A stretch of DNA of 64,000 bases, from NCBI GenBank assembly GCA_023374045.1, contig CM041783.1:99413357-99477356 (forward strand). The letters are read 5' to 3'. Numbering within the stretch: the first letter of the stretch is position 1; each line of letters opens with the position of its first letter. Positions 36,223 to 49,800 of the stretch are shown here, piece after piece. Made by a program: the position numbers and the translations under genes. Below the pieces are notes generated by a model. The model was given only the letters and a program-made list of their open reading frames with translations. It was not told the DNA's origin and searched no databases. This DNA comes from Limonium bicolor. Lineage: Eukaryota > Streptophyta > Magnoliopsida > Caryophyllales > Plumbaginaceae.

Positions 36223-36599
36223 ACTCACTAGAGTCATTGTGTATTGGTTACAATATTTGCAAGGGAAGTTTAAGAGGTGGCCAAAATTCAAACAAGGGAA
36301 ACCTAAGGAGAAAAGTGTGTGAAGCTTGGAAAAGAACAAGGTAAATGTCTTACCTTAAGGTGTTTTATTGCTTTAAGGGATGGGATTTAGATAGATGATA
36401 AGCTTAGCTTAGATTTTACATAAGGAAGGGGTTATAAACCTAGGAGGAAGAACATGGTTATTTGAGAACTTTGATTAAGGAGCAAATGGCAAAAGAGATA
36501 CTTAAACAATTACAAGGTGAATTATAAGAACACTATTATTGCAATGGGAGCATTGTTGTATGTATTTGCAGGTCAAAGGCTATATATATTGTGGAAATT
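36223..36599 (+). repeat. Element F: LTR fragment left of the CACTA insertion
   Basis: Plus-strand LTR sequence homologous to the inverted LTRs of D and E (GAGGTGGCCAAAATTC, CCTAAGGAGAAAAGTG). It continues directly at 61919: GCAGGTCAAAGGC here and TTCAGTGTTTAAG there are adjacent in the intact D and E copies (about 12460-12500, 45250-45290). Confidence 0.85.
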
Positions 36600-36998
36600 C
36601 ACTAGTAGAAAATATATTAAAAAATACAGGTTATAAGAGGCGGTTTTAATTATACGCGTCTTAAATACTCCTTGGGCGGGCGCGCGGAAATTTTTAAAGA
36701 CTGTTTTTACCAAACCGTCGTTTAAAGTGCTGATTTTACTGCACTAACTTCTCTTAAACGACAGTTAAAGTACAACCGTCGTTTATTTGCTATCTAATTG
36801 TCGCGCCTCATTGTACATTAAAAGACGGTTTCAAAACAACCGTCCTTTAAAAGAAGCATAAACGACGGTTTTATTATGACCGTCGTTTTTTATGGCAGAA
36901 TGTATCCTGCCCCCTTGTAATATAAATGACGGTTTCGAAAGAACCGTCTTTTAAAAGGAACATAAACGACGGTTTTAAGAGAACCGTTTCTTAAAACC
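36600..36998 (+). repeat. Left terminal and subterminal repeats of the CACTA element
   Basis: After CACTAGTAGAAAA come AAGAGGCGGTT and about eight GACGGTT/AACCGTC motifs in facing pairs, such as AACGACGGTTTTATTATGAC followed by CGTCGTTTT (36861-36890). In En/Spm such subterminal repeats are transposase-binding sites; the pairing would also make hairpins. Confidence 0.85.
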
Positions 36999-37020
36999 CT
37001 TACTAAAATAACATACCGCC

Positions 37021-37398
37021 TCATTTTCTAACTCTCTTTCCCCTACCTCTCGATCGCGTACAGTTTCCTTCCTCTCTTAACACCGTCTTCCTTGTGTTCA
37101 CCGCCTCTCTCAGTTTCGCCGTTGAGTGCTGTCGCCGCCTTCTTCTCTTTCGCCCCAACCAGGAACCACCGTCGCCAATAGCACCAACACCGTCGACAAT
37201 CACAACCGCGGTGCCCAACACTGTCGACAATCACAACCACGACGCCCAACACCATCGTCGACCGCAACCACGCCCAACACCACCACCGTCGTCAATCACA
37301 ACCACACCCAACACCACCACCGTCGTTCCCTATCTGCTGCCCTAGTTGCTGCACGCCTCTGTTTGGCTAGCTCGAGCTCCTTGTCCATCCAGAGCTAG
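37021..37398 (+). other. Probable 5' leader of CACTA transcript, Pro/Thr-codon rich repeats
   Basis: CT-rich sequence followed by short repeats of CCCAACACCACCACCGTCGT (37200-37330). Open frames here are low complexity, overlap in two frames and match no family, so I treat this as leader, not a gene. AGCTAGTGATGG then GGTAATAT near 37410 could be a splice donor. Confidence 0.45.
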
Positions 37399-39878
37399 TG
37401 ATGGATCAGAACCGGTAATATACTCATGGTAAGGTTTTTTGCTAATCGATTACAGTTTTAATTTTTGTATAATAATACAAGCTTAGTATTGTACATATTG
37501 AGAATGCCGAAAATCCATTGTGCTAGTTTTGTTATTGATCTGCATTTTGTAGTGCATTTGAACAAGTTTGATATCTGTTATAATGATTAGATGTAGAGAT
37601 TGATTGGTAGAAAAAACAAGTGGGGACAATTGCATGGGTTAGCTTGAGTCGTTTTTGCTATCGATCACTTGTGTACAATTGTACTGTTAGTTTATGTAAT
37701 TAGGTACATAAATTTGTGGTACAAAAACAAAGAGTAGATGACTGGCAATAAGGAAATTTTGTATTCAACGGAAAGGTAGTTTGATCTTAGAAAGTTATGT
37801 GACGATGCCTGAACTTTGAACCCTCTGAAATTAATTATGCCTAGACAATCTAATTAATTTGAGCCATTCTACGAGGTCTGAATCGGGCTAATTAACTAAC
37901 AATAACCTTATCAATTTCAAACTACATTGTTCCGGACAATTTTTTTATTATAGAGCAGAATTTATAAACCTTCTATATCATTCTCTTTATTCCAAATTTT
38001 AAATAAAATTACTACTCCTTAAGATGTCTCAAATCAAAGTTAGTGTGATCATGTTTTCTTAGCAAGCAGTAAACAGAACTCTTTATGTTTTTACTTCAAT
38101 CGAACTAAGATGTTGCAAGGGTTTGTGACTTTTATACGGTTTATCACAAACTAAAACAAACTTGTAGTTGCTGCTTGTGATAAGTCTAGTGTTAATGTGT
38201 ATGATAAGTCCAGTTTCTAATTATAAAGCTAATTAATGATTGGTGCTTATTAGTCTACAAGTTGATGATACATGATGGTAATGCAGCATTCAGGTACGAT
38301 TAACCAGTGAAGTACGTGAGCGATCAGATATGTGTTCGTAGCAACCAGTGTAATTTTTTCTGTCCTTTTCAGCTTCAGTTAAGAATACAATACATGATTT
38401 TCTTTTCTTTCTCAAAACGTGCGAACTCCGAAAGAAACCTATTCACTTTATTTGTTGTTTAACAGTGGTTGATTCTTCCTTCAAGCACACAAACCAGTTT
38501 TTTAATCAGTCTAATTTCATGTTATTTTGCTTTTTCTACTTGAGGTAGAGTTTTATGATCCAATATGTGTATCAATATGTGTAGATATACTTCTTTCGGG
38601 CGTCACCAAGGATGTCGAACACTCTCCTTGATCTATTTGGTTTGCCTGAAACTACATCTCCTTGATCTACCTTGAAGCGCCACTGGTAACCTTCTTTTCA
38701 GGGTTTGAGCAATTGTTCCAATTGCCTGTATACTATACCCAAATGACCGTTCCTCAGTCATGTACAACGTGATTTAAACTACTTACTGTTGGGTCTTTTG
38801 AATGGTATACTTTTGGGTCAAATTGTGGAGGTTCTTAGAACCGGGAAAACAAAGAAAAACAGGGGAGATCATGCCAAAATTTTCTTGCGAAATTTTTGAT
38901 CTTCTGATTTTTATCTGTACTTGACTATTTCTTACTATTAGAAAAACATTATATAAAATATATAACTCCCCATCTTCTTAGTCTTTCTTGCACCTAATAT
39001 CTATCGATCGAATATACTACTATTCCACCTAATATTGAACTTAGTGTTTATTTTTTTTCGCCCTAGGACGTACATGCTTTGTGATCTGTTCATTCTCATC
39101 TTGTGAATCACTAGTGGGCTACTGCATCTTGTACACCACACGGGCTGAAAAGACTTCACCTTGGTACCGTAATACACTTGAACTTACCTTCTTCTCTCTA
39201 GCATAACTATGACACATGCTCTGCAATCTCATTCCCTTGTTGTGACCGCTCCTCTACAGTGATAATAATCACGGGGCTGCATATTCTTTCTGGCATATTC
39301 TCACTAGGCTGCTGAAAGCAGTTCATTTTGGAACCGGTAATACACTTGAACTTACCTTCTTCTATCTTGTACAATTATGACACACAAGCTCTGCAATCTC
39401 ATTCTCGTATTTTGACCGCTCCTCTACAGTGATAATAATCACCGGGCTGCTGCATCTTCTCTCTGGCATATATTCTCACCGGGCTGCTGAATAAGGTACA
39501 TTTAATGTTTTTCCTTAAGTACTATATGTTACATCTCGTAGACCCCTCTACTAAACTGTTGCATCTCGTACACCAAATTGAATACACTCAAATTATATAT
39601 GTTTTACTATCTAGCATTATTAGGGCATAGCTAGCTTGCAAATATAACTTTTAATCTTCCCACCTTCCATTGAACGCCTTATTCCCCTCCAAACTGAAGT
39701 AGACCTCCTTTTGTTCATCCTCGACGTGACTGACAAAGATGCAAACTGAACAAACTTAACAGTCCATATCGTAGTCTTCAGCCAACAATTCTTCTGCCGT
39801 GATTATTGCTTTATTAATTCTTCAATTTGCCCTTGATTTTTCACATGTGGCACTAAACAATATTTTAAAGGATATCAG
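37399..39878 (+). other. Non-coding region before TNP2 (probable 5' UTR introns)
   Basis: AT-rich, with no frame of interest. It contains a 168-bp tandem duplication at 39170-39495. Sequence just before the TNP2 ATG is GGATATCAG|ATG, which could be a splice acceptor. Confidence 0.5.
39170..39495 (+). repeat. Tandem duplication, period 168 bp
   Basis: TAATACACTTGAACTTACC starts at 39170 and again at 39338. The shared sequence runs through GACCGCTCCTCTACAGTGAT and CACCGGGCTGCTG with moderate divergence. Confidence 0.8.
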
Positions 39879-42107
39879 ATGGCAAACTCATGGATGTACA
39901 GCGGAAAATTGGATAACAAGTTTCTTGAGGGAGTTGACAAATTTTGCAATGTTCTGGTCGATAATCTAACTCCTGCCAATAAGGGATACATATTTTGTCC
40001 TTGCGTGGACTGTAAAAACTATTTGAAGTATCGAGGGATAGAAAAAATAAAGGAACATTTGATTCGTCGTGGTTTTACAAAAGACTATGAAGATATAGTC
40101 CGGTGGCATGGTTAGAGGGTGGTAGATGGCATGTGTGATGATCAAGGGGAAGTTGAAGTTAATCAAACAATTGTGGTCGATGAGCACGACACAGTAGACA
40201 ATGAACCAGATTACGATGGCATTGCTGCAATGCTGGAAGATGTTGAACAAGAGTTTTACAATAGGCAAGACACTTATGAGACTTTGTTGGATTCATCCAA
40301 AACACGGTTGCATTCAGGGTGTGATCCTACAAAATTGAGTAAATTGAGCGCGGTCTTGAAACTCTTCAATCTAAAATCGAAACATGGTTGGAGTGATGTG
40401 AGTTTCACTGCCCTCTTACAGATGATGAAGAGCATACTACCTGCGGATAATGTTTTACCAACATTGATTTATGAAGCAAAAAAGTTGATGTGTCCAATGG
40501 CTATGGGGTACAAAAAGATCCACGCTTGTCCATCTGGTTGTATTTTGTACTGGAAGGATAATGAATTTGCTGAAAGATGTCCAGAATGTGGGGAATCACA
40601 TTATGTGAGGAAAAACCAAAATGAATGCACTGTTCGTCGTAAGGATAAATCCCCTACTAAAGTGTTATGGTATTTGCAAATAATACCACGATTGAAGCGT
40701 CTATTTGCAGTTGAAAAAGATGCGGAGAATCTAAGGTGGCATTCGACTCATAGAAAAAATGATGGAAAGTTGAGACATGCAGCTGATGCGTCCTAGTGGA
40801 AAAACATTGACATGCAATTTCCTCAGTTTGCTAGCGAGCCAAGACACTTGAGACTCGGTCAGTGTACAGATGGGATGAACCCTTACGGTACATTGAGTAG
40901 CATACACAACACGTGGCCGGTATTATTGATGATCTACAATCTTCCCCCGTGGTTGTGTATGAAACCTAGACACATTTTGTTGGCAATTTTGATATCTGGT
41001 CCAAAACAACCGGGCAATAAAATAGATGTTTTTCTACAACCATTGATATGGCCTACAACTCTTGTGGAATGAAGGGGTCATGGTGTATGACTCATTTGGA
41101 AAAGAGAATTTTAACTTGTGTGCTATGTTATATTGCACAATCAATGACTTTCCTGCGTATGGTAATCTTTCTGGTTACACAGTCAAAGGTGCGTGTGCAT
41201 GTCCTATTTGTGGTGAGCATACATCAAATATCCGCTTGAAACATAGTGGTAAGAATGTTTACATGGGTCATCGAAAAATGCTTCCAAAGGGCCACAAATA
41301 TTGCAAGATGTCGACTGAGTTTGACGGAAAGACTGATCACAGTGTGTCTCATCCTCCTTTACCAGGTTCAGATGTGTATAAAAAGGTGCAAAATATTGTC
41401 AACAACTTTGGTCCTTCAACAGGAAACACCGAGAAAAGTGTGGAAAAAAAAGTCAATCTTTTGGGAACTTGAGCATTGGCAACATTTAGATGTCAGACAT
41501 TGTATTGATGCAATGCATGTCGAAAAAAATGTCGGAGAAAGTGTTACCAGAACCCTCTTGAACATACCAGGCAAGACCAAAGATCACATTAAGGGGAGAA
41601 AAGATGTGATTGATTTGAAAATAAGGCAAGATCTTTGGCCACAAGAACGTGGAAAACACATGTTCTTTCCTCCTACATGTCACACATTGTCAAAACAAGA
41701 GAAACATAGTCTGTGCAGTATCCTCCACAATATCAAGGTGCCATCAGGGTATTCGTCTAACATAAGAAATCTTGTATCAATGTCTGATCTGAAATTAGTT
41801 GGAATGAAATCCCATGATTATCATGTGTTAATGCAAGAATTTTTAGCCGTCGCAATTCGTGGGATCCTACCTGATGCGGTGAGAAACACAATCTCCAACA
41901 TTTGCATGTTTCTCAAAGCAGTATCTGCTAAAGTTCATGATATGGATAATCTAGACAAATTACATGTTGATCTTGTTGTCACGATGTGTCAGTTGAAGAT
42001 GTATTTTCCTCCCATCATTCTTCGACTTTATGGTTCATTTATTGGTTCATTTGGTCAGAGAGATTAAAGAGTGTGGACCTGTATATCTTCGTTATATGTA
42101 TCCTTTT
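39879..42107 (+). pseudogene. CACTA transposase TNP2-like, N-terminal part (split by element E)
   Basis: The protein would cut the CACTA ends. It starts MANSWMY with the Transpos_assoc zinc domain (CPCVDCKNY, residues about 40-48). Then comes the TNP2 core: CPSGCILYWK, CPECGESHY, LGQCTDGMNPYG, YNLPPWLCMK, ACPICGEHTSN, MHVEKNV. The DUF4218-type part follows (MKSHDYHVLMQEFLAVAIR). In-frame TAG stops lie at 40113 and 40794; frameshifts near 41050, 41455 and 42020. Element E interrupts it after YLRYMYPF; the frame resumes at 56810 with FERYMGILK. Decayed before or after the E insertion, it cannot make transposase. Confidence 0.92.
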
Positions 42108-45100
42108 TGTAACACCCCATCTCGATCCAATCATGGTTATCACAAACTTAACACCATATATACAAACTCTGCAGCGGATTCAAATACATTTCAGGACCTT
42201 GTCACAGTCTGACTACAGAATATACCGAACATTAGTACATACAAATCTTAATCAAATACATATCCTTCTTACAATCCCCTCACATCCTATACGTCTTACT
42301 AACTCAAATTGTCATATGAGTGTACATGCACAACTCGTAGGCCACACTTAACCCGTAACGCTTGTACCCCATCTTACTCTCGTGACGGCCGCCTCCTGAC
42401 GTTCACCTGTGTAGTAAAAACAGCCCCCAAAGGGGGTTAGCATGAATGCTGGTATGATCCTCTCATGGCCCCCAAGCTAACATGGCTACGACGACTAATT
42501 GTCGATAGCATGGAGGTTGATTAGATGCACAACATAATAGAAAGTGCAATAAACAACAATCCAAATATGAACAATCACAGTTCAAACACACAATGAACGA
42601 CTTAAATGCGTTCCCTTAATTAGAGGGTTAATTATTTAACTCCTTAGGTTTTGTTTCCTCTTAATCTTAGTCCATCCCTATCTTACCTCAATCTTAGTCT
42701 TAGAAAACAACCATCCTTTAAAAAAGGAACGGATGTAGCTTATCTCAGTCTTATAATACAAACCATCCTTTAAATAGGAATGGTTGCAACTTATCTCAAA
42801 CCTTATCTCATATATGCCAACCGTTCTCTCATTAGAACTGGTTAACCCTTAGTTCGTTGTTTATTTTCGTAGGGCTTGGTTAACCCTAGCCAGCAGCAGA
42901 ACACATACCGACAATAAACAACATTCTTAAATTGTTGGGGATGTAGGATAGATCCCCCCACACCATCTTAATGCCACCTACCTTGGACTGGATGTCCAAC
43001 ATAGCTGAGCCGGTCAACCGACCGTAGGCTACAAGTCCGAAGACAAGTCCTTAAGCGGAAGTCGGATCTGCTTTAGATTCCGACCCCCTTTCCTTAGCAT
43101 GCATGACCGGAGTCAGTCCCGGGTTCCTCACTCCCCCCAAGTACCAGTTAGTAGAAGTCTTAAGACAATGTTAGTTGGTTAAACCTTTTTTGGTTTTTAA
43201 CAAACTAATATTTGGGAGTGTTCCTTAGTCTCACACAATTCCTTACTAAACGTTAGTTAGTAGATTCTCATGGTAAGTTGTGTTAGTTTTCAAACATCAC
43301 ACAACAATACAATAAACATAATGTTCCGGTTGCATGCTTTATCTTGTTTAGTGAGCACACAAAAACAAATAGCACACAAGCCGAGGGACACCTCGTTAGC
43401 AAGCAGGTCACAAGAAGAACTGTACCGTTCACCGTTGGTCGTTTGGTTGCTTACTCTCTTCCGGAGTCCAAACACTCAATCCCTAAAACATTCATTCAGT
43501 TTTAGATTGTTAATCACTTAACCTAATTCAACTTAATTAACTTACTTAACCCATAATGATTCCCCACCTAACACCTCTTAAATTTTACAACTTAACCTTA
43601 AACTTTTAAGTTTATTCTTAGCTTAATCCCTTAGGTGTTTATACCTCTAATCATCAATGCCCTCTTAATGGGGTACCATCAATACCACTAAACTTTCTTA
43701 GGGTCTCTTTCTTTTTTTTTTAAGTCTTAAGGGTCGACCGACCCACCGACCGACCCAACCCCTGGGTCGGTCCGTTCCAGTAATTTTCTGGTTCGAACAA
43801 TTCCCTCAGACCAACCCACGACCGACCCAACCTTATGGGTCGGTCCACCACAGAAATTTTTCTGTCTTTTGAAAATCACCCGTCCGACCCAAAGCTTAAC
43901 CGACCGACCCAAACCCTCTGGGTCGGTCCATCCCAGAGTCAACTTTTCTACGTTGAATTTTTGCCCAACCGACCCAAAGCTAAGCCGACCGACCCAAAAC
44001 CCTCTGGGTCGGTCCAGTCCAGAGACATTCTGGCTGGCTTAACATGGTCCGACCGACCCAAAACTGGGTCAGACCCTGGGTCGGTCCGCTACAGATTTTT
44101 CTCTTAAATTGTTCTTTCGATTACAAACTGTTCCACAAGTGTCCCATTATGTCTTAATACCATATAGGCACTTGAACTTTCCTTAGAGCATCCACCAAAC
44201 TCATTAAAATAACCACCAAAGATCTTCTTAAATATTTACCAAATTCTTACAAAAACTCCTTACACTTATCATATAATTCCTTACATTTCCAACTTGTGGC
44301 CTTACCAAAACTTCAACCAACCCAAGTGTTCCCTCCTTAACAGTTTTACCACTTCATAAACATCATTTTTCCATCTTCAATTCATCTACCAAAACTTCCT
44401 CAAGTCATCCTGCATTTCCATGCACAAATTCCTCTCTTTTCCATTTGTTACTCATCAACCTAAACTCATGAACTTACCTATACATTTCTTCCCATCTTCT
44501 TAGCACCTTAAACTTGCTCTTCTTTATCTTGACCATCCTACACCCTCCTTAGACATCTCCACCTCTTTTATGCAACTTACTCGCCATTCTCATGATCATG
44601 CGCTCTTAACATTCCTAGTCGTTTTCCTTGACGATTACATCCTTCTCCTTCAATTTTCACTTCCGTCACCCAAGTCCACTCATTACCATCCACTATAACC
44701 TTATTAATCCACTATTAGTATCTTCACCACTTACACAAGCTACCAAGACTTCTCATTGCTATATTCTCTAGTTCATACCTAAATCATCTCAAAGTATTGT
44801 ACTCCATTTCCTCCAGATTTTTGCTCAAGTCTTATCACTCCTAGTACATGACTTTGGTGTGTTCATTACACCCATCTAAACTCTAATTTCCTCATAGACA
44901 AGTCTAGGTCATTCTAAACCTCAAGAACTCCTTAGTTGACTCATCTCCACTCAAATTCCTCAGAATGATCCCTAGTGAATCCTAGGGCATATTAACTCAC
45001 CACCACCACTTACACACTTTGTTTTCTACTCAAATTTCGCCATAGCTACTCTAGTATATTATCATGCCCATAAGCATTGTTTTTCTCATTCAATCCTCCC

Positions 45101-46814
45101 ACACACATCAAATCTTTTCTCATCATATTTTCTCACCCAATTCAAATCATTCATGACAAACTCAATATAATGCAATAATTCTTAAATTGCATAGCACTAA
45201 GGCTCTTAAATGACATGGCTCTTAGGCCCTTAAATGACTTAAACTTAAACACTGAATTTCCCACATGTAAAAGCTTTCAACCTGCAAATACACACAACAA
45301 TGCTCCCATAGCAATATAAGTGTTCTCTTAATTCACCTTAAGCTTATCTTACTAACTTATTTCCATTGGCTCCTTAATCACAAGTTCATAAGCTTGTTTA
45401 AGTTATTTTTCCTAGGTTATATAACCCATTACATAATGTAAGCTTTAAGCTACATTAGTACTTATCTAAATACCATCCCTTAAAACTTAAAGCACCATTA
45501 GGTAAGCATTTTGCCTTGTTTTTCTCAAGTTTCTCTCAACTTTCTCCTTAGGCTTCTTCCCTTAGAAATCTCGGCCACCATTTTAATTTCCCTTGACAAT
45601 GTTCTAATCAATATACACTGACTCTCATGAGTGCTAAATAATACACTAACCTTAAGGAGTAAACCCTAGGTTAATAATGTGTTTTAAGTTCTTAAAATGA
45701 ATATTTTACCTTGAAGTCTTAAGGTAGACTTGGATATGAATCAAGAAGGACCTCCTCTAGCCCTTGGAGAATAGAATCAAGCTAGAACAATGGATAAAAA
45801 TGAATCCCCATGAGTATAGATTTTCGGTTATGTGAAGAAATGGTGGGAACTTGATTTTTCTTACATATTCTTTACCTTAAGAGAATGGAGAAGCCAATGA
45901 ACTCTCCAAGCTTGAGTTTCCTCCTCTAATGGCGGTTTAGCTTGGCACCAAAATGGAGTTCTTGAATTTTTGGAAAGATAGAAAGGGAGAGCTTGAGCTA
46001 ACTAAGAAGAATATATACTTTGTTTAGGTTTTGGAGCAAAAATGAGTGAGTAGTGATCAAAGCAAGATGAGGCTTACATGGGGTTGTTCTTCACATTGAA
46101 GAAGAAGAGAGGAGCAGCACAAAACCGGTGGGAACAAGATGAATGAAGAAAGGAGGAGAGAGGAAAGCTAATAAGAGATATTTGTTTCCTAAAAGCAAAT
46201 AGTACTTGTCCCTTTTTCCCTCTAATTTTATAAATTAAATTGCTCACATGGTGACTCATCCTCCCTTAGAAAACCTGCCCCCTATTAATTAAGGCATGTC
46301 ATGGTCTTGTTTGACCAACTAATTAGACTTAATTGATTAAAGACTAAACTAGGCACTATTTGGTTACTATTCATAAACTAGTGCACTTATTTGTGAAATT
46401 TTTGGTTTCCCATTGATTTAGACATCCTAATGTGATACTAATTAGCACAAATGTTGATTAAGATGTAATCATAGGCATTTAGCCACTCAGAACTCATTTC
46501 TAAGACAATTTCTCAAAAAGGTGCTTTAAGGAGTCTTAAAGCACATTTTATGTTTGAGCTTGTTTTTGAGCTTGGTTTTCTTTGGTAATTGATTTATCAT
46601 GTCCATTAGCATGTTAATAAAGTCTTATAATGGTATTTGGGTGCTAATCAAAGTCACTCCAAGCTTAGAGCACATTTTTGCCTTAATTGCCCTTAAGGCA
46701 TTTTTTTGTGTTTTCCTTGGTTTAAATTGTCTACCAATATTTCTAAGGCATATTTTAGCCTTACTACATCACAAATTGATGTTTACTTAGCATACTTAGG
46801 TTTAGGGTATTTCA
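42108..46814 (-). repeat. 3' LTR of element E (4707 bp)
   Basis: Near-identical to 52111-56807. It contains the hairpin box (42405-42453) and a five-unit hairpin array (43735-44087). Small open frames such as 43270-43521 occur in both LTRs but have no family features. Confidence 0.93.
43735..44087 (-). repeat. Five-unit hairpin array in LTR of E
   Basis: Units at about 43735, 43808, 43880, 43965 and 44046 with arms ACCGACCCA...TGGGTCGGT; period 73-85 bp. Confidence 0.85.
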
Positions 46815-46827
46815 ATCTACCCCCGTT
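46815..46827 (-). promoter_or_regulatory. Polypurine tract of element E
   Basis: ATCTACCCCCGTT on plus, i.e. AACGGGGGTAGAT on minus, directly before the LTR start TGAAATACCC. Confidence 0.85.
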
Positions 46828-49800
46828 AAAAGAACTTTGTCCCCAAAGTTCTCATGCATCTTATCTTATTAGGATACATGTCTTACCTCATTCCATAGAT
46901 CATATAGATCATACTTATGTATACTTAAACTCATTGAATCATTAGATCTGCCATATGCTTATACTTAAATATCACACAACATGCTTAGGCATGTATAGCA
47001 CTCAAAATTCTCTTTGTTCCTTTTGATGATTAAACATTCACATAATTTCCAACGTATTCTCCCATTTCACCGGTCCGTAGACAATGGCTCGTTCGTCCTC
47101 GTCACCATGGACCAGAATACAAAACAACTCTGCTCTCCCCATGTCACCGGTCCAAAGACAAAGGCTTGTGTGTCCTCGACTTCATGGGCGAGACTCAGTA
47201 AAAAGGTAATCCTTTTTACAAGGTCATGTGAGGAATAATTCCTCTAATTAAAAATACAATCAACTCCAATTTTTTTTATACTAACGCCTCTATCCTTAGC
47301 GTGATTTAATTTTGACCACTGGTAGGGAGTTTCAGGAATAATCCAACCCTGATGTGATCAGCATCAGTGTAGAACCATCCTTCCACCCCAAGTTGTGTTC
47401 AGTTTCCCTTGATCCCTAGAAAATCAAGTTCCACCTCCCACGTCATATTCAAACATCAAATAATTCACTCATATCCAATTTTCTATCTTTTTAGTCTTTC
47501 TAATCGTAATCAATACATCTCCAAGATGTGGACTCAGTCCATCAATCATTCCCGGTTCATCTTTTAGTAATTACCTCAAGGCTCTCATTCTTACTAAGTT
47601 CTATAACAGTCTCATACCAATTCTCACCATCTTATATCTCAGAGCATTACTATTTCCTAACTCATACTCATATCAAATAATATCTCATAGTGTTATCTTA
47701 TTCTTATCTCCACATACTTTCATATCGTCTTATATCTCATATATTCCTTATTCCTTAAGTCTCCTTAATCCTCTTTGCTAATTCTCTTAACTTGTACTCG
47801 CACCGGAGTTAACAAGATAGATACATATATATGTATGGTATTCACATCTTCTGTGCGCAATAACCATATTTTATCTCAAAATGTTTATGTAAAACATATT
47901 CTCAAATTATTTTGTGCTATGCGCACCGTAGTTTATGTACTAAGTACATAAGCATACGCTAAGCGGTTTTCGCTCTACCCCCCTTAAAATGGATTACGCC
48001 CACGTAATCAACACCATATCATTCTTAAACATAGGTTCAAGATGTCTAATTCTCATTAAGCATTCTAGCTTCCATGTCGTTTATCTCACTTATAATTCGA
48101 TTAGGGGGTCATAACTATGCTAATGACTTAGTCTCTACATCGAGGATTCTAAACAGTACTTATACCATATTCTTAACTTAGTTTGGTCTAACCTCAAGGT
48201 ACTGATTTGCTAGCTCCCGCTGCATGACTCTGATAGTCTTAGGCTTAACTGCCTCTCTTATCCTTTTTATAGTATTGTATATCTTCTGTTGCGTGCTTAT
48301 GGTTTAGCACTAAAGGTCTTTCAATGGACATGTGTTATCTTTATATATACACGGCCTTAATGATTTGTAGCTCGTCTATCGAGTCTCCCTGGAGATCTAA
48401 TGTTTGTATTCTTAGTGTTTTCTCAAGTGTCTAAATCGTTCTTTCCATCTAACCTTTGGTCTTAGGATGATTCTTAATTTGAAACTACTGTTTAGTGCTT
48501 ATTGTGCTTTACAGTCTAATCTCTTACATCTTAAGACATATCCAATGTCTCTACTTAACAATTCGTGCTCTTCGCACTTCATAGTCCTTAATTATTTGTT
48601 CTCTGATTCATTTGTGTCATTGGTTCAACTGAATTCTTCTCTTTGACTGTTTGTGGTAGTAGCTGCTCTTGTCTGATCTTGGGTCGTTGTCCGTGGTACG
48701 GAGTCGACTACTTCCCGTGTTCCTTACACCACTCGTCTACATGCATGGGGTACCTTACTGGTACATTACTACTTACCCGACTAACTCACAAACGAGCGTG
48801 TCAGGCCTGCAAGCCCCTGTGGGGTGCAGTCATCCCACATCTTGTTTAAGTAAACTCGTAGTGCCCGTCACACGTTTAGCTATTGCTAATTATGAAGTAT
48901 TCTACTGTCGATCTCCTCTTTCAACGTTCCATAACAACACTTATTGTTCTTCTTGAACTTAATCAAGGAAAATCCATTTACTGTGTTCTTGGGTATTGTA
49001 TGCTCTAGTTCTTTCTGTATCCTGTACTGTTTCGGTCTCTTAGTGACTGAGGTCTCTTTCCAAAGATCCTCTTATCTTCTTTCTCATATTTGTTCTACTA
49101 GGAATGCACTTCCAGTTCCTTAAGGAATGGGTAGTGTGCTTCCTGTGAAATCTTACCTAACCAGGTCCAGACTACTGGCATCAATGCACAGTTCGTCTAC
49201 CATCTTATTTCCTTACTTATATTGGTCTTAGCTCATAAATCTAATTGCCTCAATGTCAATATTTGACGGCTCTTACATAGCGGTCGCTTTACCGCGCACC
49301 ATGACTTAATCCCCTTATATAAATATTGTACTCACGACCACTACTACCGTGGTAGTTGGCCTTTGCCATGTTGCCCATTGATGGCGTAACTACTTACTCA
49401 TTTACTCTAACATCTTGTCTTATATTCAATCCCTTCTTGGTGTAAGCACACTGGAAGTTCTCTAATTTCGGTGTTTGGCGGTTATCATACCGTGCTGTGA
49501 AATGGTTATCTCTTAATACAAAGGTGTTCTGCTTCGATCTCAGGTTCATAAGTAGGCTAATTTTTCTCACATTCTTTCATCCTTTATGATGTTATTTACC
49601 ATGTAATCTAACCGGTTACTGAAGAAGTCGTCCGTTTACTCACAAGCTCTTCTGAGCGTCGGTCACTTGACGTGCCATTCTGTGCACTCACCATGTTTAT
49701 CTCTGACGATTACTGATTCTTAAATCCTGGGTGATGGATATGTGGTCTGTCTCTGCGGCCTTTCTTATTACTCAAGTGTATCTGGTATGTTCTAAGGTAA

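Noticed and set aside
37094..37398. Pro/Thr/His-rich open frames at the start of the CACTA transcript
   Set aside because: Two overlapping frames arise from short ACC/CCA repeats; no domain and no stop-free conservation can be judged. Treated as leader.
43270..43521. 83-residue frame present in both LTRs of E
   Set aside because: Conserved only because the LTRs are near-identical; no family features, and a frame on the opposite strand also stays open.
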